From a virus, in IMG/VR virus record IMGVR_UViG_3300022745_000159, positions 1 to 20,618 of that record: 20,618 nucleotides of DNA; one strand, 5' to 3'. The notes below the pieces were generated by a model. The model was not told the origin of the DNA, searched no databases, and was given only the letters and a program-made list of their open reading frames with translations. The position numbers and the translations under genes are program-made. Positions within the stretch are counted from its first letter, which is position 1. Each line of letters opens with the position of its first letter. Of the stretch, positions 5,654 through 11,521 are shown in pieces.

Positions 5654-5778
5654 ACCTGGCCACTGCCTACATCATCACCGCGCTCGCGTGGGCCCTACTC
5701 GTCATCTCCGCCGTCGCCCTCACCACCGCACTCATCCACGCACTCATCACCCTCGCCCGGCGGATCACCCGCCGGTAG
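5650..5778 (+). CDS. 42-aa membrane micro-protein, last gene of operon
   Basis: It starts at ATG 5650 in an ATGA overlap with the preceding gene. One long hydrophobic stretch (residues about 5-36: AYIITALAWALLVISAVALT and more) ends in the basic tail RRITRR, so the C-terminus should be cytoplasmic. It is the fourth membrane micro-protein of the operon, whose transcript ends at the strong stem just after its stop. Confidence 0.62.
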   Translation: MNLATAYIITALAWALLVISAVALTTALIHALITLARRITRR

Positions 5779-5780
5779 AC

Positions 5781-5824
5781 ACCACAGTGCCCCCCACCGC
5801 CGAAACGATGGGGGGCACTGTGGT
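5781..5824. terminator. Perfect 16-bp stem between convergent operons
   Basis: ACCACAGTGCCCCCCA (5781-5796) and TGGGGGGCACTGTGGT (5809-5824) are exact reverse complements around a 12-base loop. It lies 3 bases after the rightward operon ends and 31 bases beyond the end of the leftward one, so it can serve both strands. There is no T-tract, which is usual for high-GC actinobacterial terminators. Confidence 0.85.
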
Positions 5825-5855
5825 GCGGTCTGTCCCTGGCAGGACCGACCCGACC

Positions 5856-6014
5856 CTACCGGGACTTCGACGTCAGGTACTCGGTAGACAGGATCGCGTA
5901 ACAGTCCATGCACTGGACCTCACGCTTCGTAGTCTTGACCTTGCCGTCGTCCGACACCACCGTGTCGACGATCGTCGGGACATGGATATGGGGGCCGCCC
6001 CCATCACTGGACAC
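5856..6014 (-). CDS. 52-aa protein with CxxC motif, third gene of leftward island
   Basis: I read this ORF directly on the reverse strand. The start is GTG at 6014 with GGGGG just upstream; an in-frame GTG at 6023 would add 3 residues. The sequence runs through PHIHVPTIVDTVVSDDGKV to KREVQCMDCYAILSTEYL and ends at TAG 5856-5858. A CMDC pair follows a beta-rich stretch, like half of a zinc ribbon, so it may dimerise around a metal. It lies 19 bases after the preceding leftward gene and ends before the shared terminator. Function unknown. Confidence 0.6.
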   Translation of the reverse strand: MSSDGGGPHIHVPTIVDTVVSDDGKVKTTKREVQCMDCYAILSTEYLTSKSR

Positions 6015-6033
6015 GACCCCCACACCTACCCGG

Positions 6034-6201
6034 TCACACCCCCGACGAAGACGGCGGGGGGATCGGCCGACCGTTCACCGCGGTCACCGAGATCGTCTGA
6101 CCGCAGTTCGCGCAAGCCACCCTGGTCTGAATGATCATGTGGGTGACCCCGGTCAGTTCCGTAACCTCCCGCGGCCCTGGAACGTGCTGCTTGCAACCCA
6201 T
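6034..6201 (-). CDS. 55-aa protein with Cys/His pairs, second gene of leftward island
   Basis: It starts at ATG 6201 (MGCKQHV), preceded on the reverse strand by a strong purine ribosome-binding site GGAAGGGGAAG, one base after the stop of the upstream gene, so the two are coupled. It has GCKQH near the N-terminus and CANCGQTI in the middle, giving a C..H....CxxC set that could hold one zinc. The tail PPPSSSGV is disordered. Like its downstream neighbour it carries one CxxC, and the two may work together. No family is recognised. Confidence 0.62.
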   Translation of the reverse strand: MGCKQHVPGPREVTELTGVTHMIIQTRVACANCGQTISVTAVNGRPIPPPSSSGV

Positions 6202-6202
6202 C

Positions 6203-6436
6203 TCACTTCCCCTTCCTGCGATGCTTCCCGCCCTCGCTGGATTCATCCCTCTCCGCCCGGGTGAACCCCCGCACAGACACTTCCTCTGCCTCCCTCGCCG
6301 CGTCCCTCGCGGCCTGTCGTCGGTGCGCGTCGGAGATGTGTACCCGCTCCCCGCGGGTGTAGGTGGGGAAGCCGTCGTGGTCGGTCTCGCCGGTCGGGAT
6401 CCGCCGGTAGATGGCGGGGTGGTCGTTCTCGGTCAT
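6203..6436 (-). CDS. 77-aa charged protein, first gene of leftward island
   Basis: It starts at ATG 6436 (MTENDHPAIYRR), six bases after the -10 candidate TATAGT, so the mRNA is probably leaderless. An upstream GTG-type extension to 6490 would run through the promoter and is rejected. The N-terminal half has short strands (AIYRRIPTG, FPTYTRGERV). The C-terminal half is a long charged helix (HRRQAARDAAREAEEV) and a basic tail (GGKHRRKGK). It could bind nucleic acid, but there is no recognisable HTH. It heads the only leftward transcription unit in the window, a position often held by regulatory or lysogeny genes. Confidence 0.62.
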   Translation of the reverse strand: MTENDHPAIYRRIPTGETDHDGFPTYTRGERVHISDAHRRQAARDAAREAEEVSVRGFTRAERDESSEGGKHRRKGK

Positions 6437-6458
6437 GGCACCACTATACCGGACGTGG
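6437..6458 (-). promoter_or_regulatory. Promoter of the leftward island (shared motif, leaderless)
   Basis: On the reverse strand the -10 candidate TATAGT is followed by GGTGCC and then the ATG of the 77-aa gene. The block reads CCACGT-CC-GGTATAGTGGTGCC and matches the block at 2866-2887 at 18 of 22 positions. The initiating base would be at or next to the A of the start codon. No clear -35 is present. Confidence 0.6.
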
Positions 6459-6480
6459 CGCACCCGTACCGCGTCCGGTA
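6447..6480. promoter_or_regulatory. 9-bp inverted repeat overlapping the leftward promoter
   Basis: TACCGGACG (6447-6455) and CGTCCGGTA (6472-6480) are perfect reverse complements, 25 bp apart centre to centre. The left arm overlaps the -10 of the leftward promoter. A dimeric regulator bound here would block leftward transcription and lies about 75 bp upstream of the small terminase gene. Confidence 0.6.
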
Positions 6481-6543
6481 GGGGGAACACACACAGTCAC
6501 CAACCGTCACCATTCGGATCGCGTAAACCCACTGACCGGCCCG

Positions 6544-6555
6544 TATCATCGACAC
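6544..6555 (+). promoter_or_regulatory. Possible leaderless promoter for the small terminase gene
   Basis: TATCAT (6544-6549) is followed by six bases and then ATG 6556, the same spacing as at the other leaderless candidates. No ribosome-binding site precedes the ATG, which supports leaderless translation. No good -35 is seen. The stretch 6481-6543 also holds AGGGGGAACA (6480-6489) and a 10-bp-spaced GTCACCA repeat (6496-6502, 6506-6512), and is a natural place for a packaging site. Confidence 0.4.
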
Positions 6556-7233
6556 ATGGCACCCCGTACCCCCGATAACCTGACCCCCCGACCCACCTGC
6601 CACGCCCACAGCAAGACCACCGGGAAGCTCTGCGGCCGACCCGCCGTCCCCGGCGGCAAGGTCTGCCGGTGGCACGGCGGAGCCGCCCCACAAGTAGCGA
6701 GGAAGGCCGCGATGGTGCGGACCATCGAACAGATCAGGGAGAACGGCGGGAAGGTCAACGACCCCGCCGCGCAGATGCTCGAAATCATGACTGCGTCCGA
6801 CACCATGTGGCGCCTCTACTCGTCACTCCTGGACAAGACGTGGCAGGCAGCCCAGACCGGGGCCGACCCACAAACCCCCATCGAACTGGACGATGACCAG
6901 TACATGGCCGTGGCCGCGGGACTCGCCGGGATGGGGGTCCGGGCGTTCGTCACCCCCACCAGGGCCGCGGGCAAGGCCCCCGGTGAGGTGATCATCACCG
7001 GGGAACAGGTCAGCGCGCTCGCCGACCTGGAAATGAAAGCCCGTGACGTCGCCATGCAACACGCTCGGATCGCGTTCGCCGCGGGACTCGCCGACCGGGA
7101 ACTGAAACTCGCCGAGCGCTTGGTCGACCGGGTGTTGGGTGCCGTGAACGCCGCCCTGGACGCGGCAGAAACCACCCCCGAAGCACACGCCGCAGGAAGA
7201 CTCGCGGCCGCCGACTACCTACAGACCGCGTAA
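6556..7233 (+). CDS. Terminase small subunit (probable)
   Basis: The product is 225 aa and lies upstream of the large terminase. Residues 15-40 form a zinc-type motif (C15, C26, C37, H40) continuing into HGGAAPQV, a signature frequent in actinophage proteins next to the large terminase. The remainder is mostly helical (MLEIMTASDTMWRLYSSLLD, LADLEMKARDVAMQHARIAF, LKLAERLVDRVLGAVNAALD), consistent with an oligomeric DNA-recognition subunit. Small terminases bind the packaging site and present DNA to the motor. Assignment rests on position plus the motif. ATG 6556 is used because a -10-like TATCAT lies six bases upstream. Confidence 0.72.
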   Translation: MAPRTPDNLTPRPTCHAHSKTTGKLCGRPAVPGGKVCRWHGGAAPQVARKAAMVRTIEQIRENGGKVNDPAAQMLEIMTASDTMWRLYSSLLDKTWQAAQTGADPQTPIELDDDQYMAVAAGLAGMGVRAFVTPTRAAGKAPGEVIITGEQVSALADLEMKARDVAMQHARIAFAAGLADRELKLAERLVDRVLGAVNAALDAAETTPEAHAAGRLAAADYLQTA

Positions 7234-7253
7234 TCCCCACCACCACACACCCG

Positions 7254-7271
7254 TGTCCTACAGTGCAGGTC
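7254..7271 (+). promoter_or_regulatory. Leaderless promoter candidate of the HTH gene
   Basis: GTGTCC then TACAGT (7259-7264), seven bases, then ATG 7272. GTGT-N2-TACAGT is shared exactly with the promoter candidate at 2866-2887. There is no ribosome-binding site before the ATG. It would start transcription inside the packaging cluster. Confidence 0.5.
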
Positions 7272-7577
7272 ATGGGACCTACCACCCACCACGCGATTAC
7301 CACCCGACTCGGGGCGCCACCACCAGCACTGTGGCGCCCCCTACGCAAGGCATCCGGGCTCACCCTCGCCGACGTCGCCGGACGCGTCGGTGTCGCCCTC
7401 CAAACCGTGCACCGCTGGGAGATCGGCGCCAGCCACCCCACCGGACCCGCCGGAACCACCTACGCCGGGTTCATGCGGGAACTCGCCGACCTAGCCGACC
7501 AGGAAGGGGTCACCGTGACCACCCACGGCACACACCCCGATGGCACCTGCACATGGTGCGGCCGGGAAGCATCCTGA
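7272..7577 (+). CDS. Xre/Cro-type helix-turn-helix protein
   Basis: The product is 101 aa. Residues about 20-52 carry a typical HTH_3 motif: LRKASGLTLADVAGRVGV then ALQTVHRWEIG, with the usual L-T-L-ADVA first helix and T-V-HRWE recognition helix. Such proteins bind operator DNA, often as dimers. The tail includes CTWCGREAS, a CxxC pair that might bind metal. The start at ATG 7272 is chosen because a -10 lies seven bases before it; a GTG at 7263 would lie within that -10. The gene sits between small and large terminase genes, an unusual site for a regulator. It may control the late operon or the 6447-6480 inverted repeat. Confidence 0.8.
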   Translation: MGPTTHHAITTRLGAPPPALWRPLRKASGLTLADVAGRVGVALQTVHRWEIGASHPTGPAGTTYAGFMRELADLADQEGVTVTTHGTHPDGTCTWCGREAS

Positions 7578-7581
7578 CACC

Positions 7582-8952
7582 ATGACCACCGCCAGCCCCG
7601 ACCCCCTACGCATAGCCGCCGACCGGCTCCGGGCATCCGTCACCGACGACCCCATCGCCAAGGGCCGCCGGGGCTGGTGGTGCGACAACCCCGACTGCGA
7701 CGGACAACCACACGACACCTACACCACCAACCACGCCAGGGCCGCACAACGCACCCCCGTCGGGGACTGGTACACGTGGCTCATCCTCGCCGGACGTGGG
7801 TTCGGGAAGACCCGCACCGGCGCGGAAGACATGGCCCGCTACATGATCGACAACCAGGGGGTGCGGTGCGCCATCGTCGCCCCCCGCTACGCCGACGGCC
7901 GCGACACCTGCGTAGAGGGCGAGTCCGGGATCCTCGCCGTACTCGACCGGTACGGCCACACCGACCAGAACGGGCGCCGCTGGAACCGGTCACTCGGCGA
8001 ACTCATCCTCACCAACGGTAGCCGCGCCAAACTGTTCTCCGCCGAAGCACCCGACGCGCTACGCGGCCCCCAACACCACCGGGTGTGGGTAGACGAACTC
8101 GCACAAGTGTTGAAACGGAACCCCGACACATGGTCACAGGTGATGTTCGGGCTCCGACTCGGCCGCGACCCCCGCGCCATCGTCACCACCACACCCCTGC
8201 CCCTGCAAGGCATCCGGGAGTTGCTCACCGACGACCACTGTGTCGTCACCCGCGGATCCACCTACGACAACGCGGGCAACCTCGCCGCACCCGCGCTCGC
8301 GAAACTCCGATCCCAGTACGAGGGCACCCGGCTAGGCCGTCAGGAACTGGACGGGGCCCTCATGGACGACGTCCCCGGTGCACTGTGGGCCAGGGCGTGG
8401 TTGGACCGGGACAGGGTGTGGCGGCCACCCACCCTGGACCGGGTCGTGGTCGCTGTCGACCCCGCGGTCACCAGTGGTGAGGACAGTGACGAGACCGGGA
8501 TCGTGGTCGCCGGGGTCGGACCCATCATCGACGGACACCGGCCCGTGTGGGTGCTGCGGGACGCGTCCCTACGCGCCACCCCCGACGCGTGGGCACGCCG
8601 GGTCGACGACATGTACCGGGAGTACGACGCGGCCGAAGTGGTCATCGAAACCAACCAGGGCGGTGACGCCTTGATCGCACTGCTACGGACCGTGAACCCC
8701 AACCTCCCGATCACCAAGGTCATCGCGAAAAAGGGGAAACGGGTCCGCGCGGAGCCGGTCTCCGCCCTGTATGAGCAGGGCAAGGTCCACCACGTCGGGA
8801 AACTGGACACCCTAGAGGATCAACTGTGCACGTGGACACCCGACGACCCGAAGAGCCCGGACAGGCTAGATGCGCTTGTGTACGCTGTGTTACAACTAAC
8901 GGGTGGTGGGCGTGCGTCCGCGTTTTTCACCGCCCTCCGGAAGGGAGCGTGA
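7582..8952 (+). CDS. terL: Terminase large subunit
   Basis: The product is 456 aa, the normal size for the ATPase-nuclease that pumps DNA into the prohead through the portal and cuts concatemers. The Walker A motif is AGRGFGKT (residues 70-77), Walker B is VWVDE (D171, E172), and the C-terminal RNase H-like nuclease shows VAVDPAV (D293), VIETNQGGD (E356, D362) and RLDALVYA (D430). An N-terminal Cys/His set (C34, C39, H44, H51) precedes the ATPase. The start is ATG 7582 after GGGAAG; an in-frame start at 7540 overlaps the HTH gene further and has no ribosome-binding site. The portal gene follows after 6 bases. Confidence 0.95.
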   Translation: MTTASPDPLRIAADRLRASVTDDPIAKGRRGWWCDNPDCDGQPHDTYTTNHARAAQRTPVGDWYTWLILAGRGFGKTRTGAEDMARYMIDNQGVRCAIVAPRYADGRDTCVEGESGILAVLDRYGHTDQNGRRWNRSLGELILTNGSRAKLFSAEAPDALRGPQHHRVWVDELAQVLKRNPDTWSQVMFGLRLGRDPRAIVTTTPLPLQGIRELLTDDHCVVTRGSTYDNAGNLAAPALAKLRSQYEGTRLGRQELDGALMDDVPGALWARAWLDRDRVWRPPTLDRVVVAVDPAVTSGEDSDETGIVVAGVGPIIDGHRPVWVLRDASLRATPDAWARRVDDMYREYDAAEVVIETNQGGDALIALLRTVNPNLPITKVIAKKGKRVRAEPVSALYEQGKVHHVGKLDTLEDQLCTWTPDDPKSPDRLDALVYAVLQLTGGGRASAFFTALRKGA

Positions 8953-8958
8953 CCCGAC

Positions 8959-10809
8959 GTGGCACGTCGAACCGTCGGAATCCGCCGTCCGACCCCACGC
9001 CCCCGACGGGGCCTCACCGCGAAAGCCACCCTCCCCGGGGTCGGGGCACTACCGTCCGGCACCGGGCTGGTCGACGTTCAACCCGCGATGAACGCGATGC
9101 GGCAGGCCACCAGGGGGCAGGCCACCACCAACAGCCCAGGGCTGATCGACACCGAACCCCTACCCCGACACCCCGCCGCGTTCGTCGCCGCGTTCGGCCC
9201 CGGCGTGCCCCTGGTACCACAGGCACTACAGCCGTCACCCACCCCCGGTGGGCAGGCCGAACCCCGCCGGTGGGAATACCCCATCACGTGGAACCTTTCG
9301 ACCGCGTCCGGTCGACCGGTCCCGTGGGCGACACTCAGGGACACCGCCACGATCGACCTAGTCCGGCGGTGTATCGAGAAACGGAAGAGTGAGCACGTCG
9401 GGCAGCCGTGGGACTTCACTCTCACCCCGCGGGCCATGGAGTCCGCCGGTGCGGACACCCCCGCCGAACAGCGGGCCATGCGGGAACAGTACGCCGACCA
9501 CATCAGCCGTCTCACCGAATGGTGGGGCACCCCCGACAAGACGAATGACCTCCCGTTCGACCAGTGGCTGTCGAACGCTTTAGAGGAGTTGCTTGTCCTT
9601 GACGCTCTGGCGATTTTCCCGCGGGTCACGTACGGGGGACAGTTGGCGTCCCTGGAAATCGTGGACGGCGCCACGATCAAACCCCTACTGGACGTCCGCG
9701 GGAACCGACCCACCCCACCGGATCCCGCGTACCAGCAGTGGCTGTACGGGTTCCCGCGGGGGGAGTACACCCGGGGAAGTGAGGAAGCGGGGTGGGAGGG
9801 GCAGGCCGGTGACCTGATCTACACGGCCCGCACGGTCCGGTCGACCAGCCCGTACGGGTACAGCCCAGTGGAGCAGTCCTTGCAGTCCGCGTCCCTGTGG
9901 ATCCACCGTCAGCAGTGGATGTCGAGTGAGTACACGGACGGGACACTGCCCACGTCGTTCCTCACGGTCGATGACACCGCCGCGTCCATGACCCCCGAAC
10001 AGCTCCGGGCATGGGAGGTGTCCCTCAACGACTACTACGAGGGGTCGAACGGGAACCGGCACCGGCTCCGACTGCTCCCCGGTGGTGTGGCCCCGGTGTC
10101 CACGTCAGATGTGGCGGAACGGTACAGCCCGGACTACGACTACTTCCTGGTCAAACTGGTCTGTTCCCACTTCGACGTGGACCCCACCGAGATTGGGTTC
10201 GCCCCGTCCGGTGGGTTGGGTGGGAAGGGTTTCAGTGCGGGGCAGCAGGACACGAAGTGGCGGAGTGCGATCGAACCGTGGAACCGGTTCCTGTCGTCCC
10301 TGATCAACCGGATCAGTGCCCAGTATCTGGGGATGCCCCCGGAGCTCACGCACGCGTTCCTCGGGGCGGAGTCCGAGGATGAGAAGTCCGCGGACGACAT
10401 CGGTGCTGCCCGCGTGAATTCCGGCCGGGCCACACTGAACGAGGACCGGGACAGGGCTGGTATGCCCCGGTACGACGGGGAGTGGGCGGACACCCCGATG
10501 GTGATGACCGGGTCGGGTCCGGTGTGGATTCCGGGTGCGTGGGATGACGCGATGGCGCCCCCTGCGCCGGTGCCCGCGGCCCTGGTCGCGGCGCAGGGGG
10601 GTGTGCCCCCGTCTCCCGACGCGGCACCCCGCCCGGAGAGCGCTTCCCCGCCGGGATCGGACGGCCCCGACTACACGGTGAAGACCGACAGGGGTGATGC
10701 CCGGGGGCGAGCGGCAGGCCCGAGTCGAACGGGCCCTGCTGAACCACGACAGGGTCGTCACCCCGGCGCGGGCACGTATCGGCCGGGGTTTACGTGGGAC
10801 CGTGCGTGA
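8959..10809 (+). CDS. Portal protein
   Basis: The product is 616 aa and starts at GTG 8959 behind GGGAG. Portal proteins form the dodecameric channel at the capsid vertex. Typical features are IDLVRRCIEKRKSEHVGQPW, a LEIVDGATIKPL-type strand segment, GDLIYTARTVRSTSPYGYSP, VEQSLQSASLWIHRQQW, and the late region FDVDPTEIGF followed by glycine-rich GGLGGKGFSAGQQ, as in SPP1/HK97-type portals. The first 110 residues are a proline-rich extension and the last 100 are proline/alanine-rich and disordered. The final 37-38 residues are encoded within the start of the MuF-like gene in another frame, and look like unselected tail. Confidence 0.93.
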   Translation: MARRTVGIRRPTPRPRRGLTAKATLPGVGALPSGTGLVDVQPAMNAMRQATRGQATTNSPGLIDTEPLPRHPAAFVAAFGPGVPLVPQALQPSPTPGGQAEPRRWEYPITWNLSTASGRPVPWATLRDTATIDLVRRCIEKRKSEHVGQPWDFTLTPRAMESAGADTPAEQRAMREQYADHISRLTEWWGTPDKTNDLPFDQWLSNALEELLVLDALAIFPRVTYGGQLASLEIVDGATIKPLLDVRGNRPTPPDPAYQQWLYGFPRGEYTRGSEEAGWEGQAGDLIYTARTVRSTSPYGYSPVEQSLQSASLWIHRQQWMSSEYTDGTLPTSFLTVDDTAASMTPEQLRAWEVSLNDYYEGSNGNRHRLRLLPGGVAPVSTSDVAERYSPDYDYFLVKLVCSHFDVDPTEIGFAPSGGLGGKGFSAGQQDTKWRSAIEPWNRFLSSLINRISAQYLGMPPELTHAFLGAESEDEKSADDIGAARVNSGRATLNEDRDRAGMPRYDGEWADTPMVMTGSGPVWIPGAWDDAMAPPAPVPAALVAAQGGVPPSPDAAPRPESASPPGSDGPDYTVKTDRGDARGRAAGPSRTGPAEPRQGRHPGAGTYRPGFTWDRA

Positions 10810-11521
10810 CGTGACCAGTCTCGCTACGGCCCTGGTCCAGGCCGCACGGGACGGCCACGGCACCCCACACGAACTGCGGGCACTGGTGGGGCGGGGGTTG
10901 GTCCGCAACGCGGGGGTCGACGCGTTGCGGACCCTGTACCGGGCCGCGTGGGAGCAGGGAGCCAAGACAGCACGGGACGCGGTCCGCGCCGTCCGGCCGA
11001 CGGTGAAGGCGGACACCTCACCACCCCCACCGCCGGGTGTCCCACCGCCCGCGGCTGCCCCGGTCCCGATGGTGGATGTGGTGGCGTTCCTTGCGTCGGC
11101 TGATCAGGTGTGGGACGGCATCGCGGATCATGTCGGTGACCAGATCGCGGATGTGGTCGTGTCCCTACTGGCCAGTAACGGCAACGAAGGGGTGAGCGTG
11201 GCGGAGGTCGAGTCCGCGATCCGGGACGTGACCGGCGCACCCCACGCCGACATGATCGCCCAGACCGAGACGACCAGGGCCCTCACCGCCGCCGCGTACG
11301 ACCAGTACCACACGTTGGGTGTCCGGCGGGTTGAGTTCCTCGCCACCGACGACCCGAAGGTGTGCCCGCGGTGCGCGGCGAACGAGGACCAGGGTCCGGT
11401 GGATATCGGGGCGGAGTTCGTGAACGGCGCCCCGCCGGTCCACCCCCGCTGCCGGTGCGCGGTCGAACCCGCGTTCAGCGACGATGACATGATCACCGAT
11501 CTTGGGGACACCAGTGGATGA
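10697..11521 (+). CDS. MuF-like minor head protein
   Basis: The product is 274 aa from ATG 10697; a GTG directly before it (10694) is also possible, and GACAGGG lies immediately upstream. The C-terminal domain is the Mu F/SPP1 gp7 type: IAQTETTRALTAAAYDQY, then FLATDDPKVCPRCAANEDQ, and the closing PPVHPRCRCAVEP. These proteins sit inside the head near the portal and help assembly or ejection. The N-terminal helical part (VRDVTSLATALVQAARDG) precedes a proline-rich linker (PPPPPGVPPPAAAPVP). The gene overlaps the portal gene by 113 bases and ends inside the next gene's start region. Confidence 0.9.
   Translation: MPGGERQARVERALLNHDRVVTPARARIGRGLRGTVRDVTSLATALVQAARDGHGTPHELRALVGRGLVRNAGVDALRTLYRAAWEQGAKTARDAVRAVRPTVKADTSPPPPPGVPPPAAAPVPMVDVVAFLASADQVWDGIADHVGDQIADVVVSLLASNGNEGVSVAEVESAIRDVTGAPHADMIAQTETTRALTAAAYDQYHTLGVRRVEFLATDDPKVCPRCAANEDQGPVDIGAEFVNGAPPVHPRCRCAVEPAFSDDDMITDLGDTSG

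Noticed and set aside
2955-5760. Runs of CACC/ACC that resemble short tandem repeats or a CRISPR array
   Set aside because: They follow threonine, histidine and proline codon use and have no regular repeat-spacer period.
5908-6481. Rightward open frames across the leftward island
   Set aside because: The leftward genes have a promoter, ribosome-binding sites, coupling and cysteine motifs; the rightward frames have none and would run from the terminator region into a divergent promoter.
6531-6549. CTGACC as a -35 for the small terminase promoter
   Set aside because: It is only 6 bases from the -10 candidate TATCAT, so it cannot be the -35 partner.
6437-6555. A cos or pac packaging site next to the terminase genes
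   Set aside because: The location is plausible, but I can see no defining sequence and no genome end, so I do not call it.
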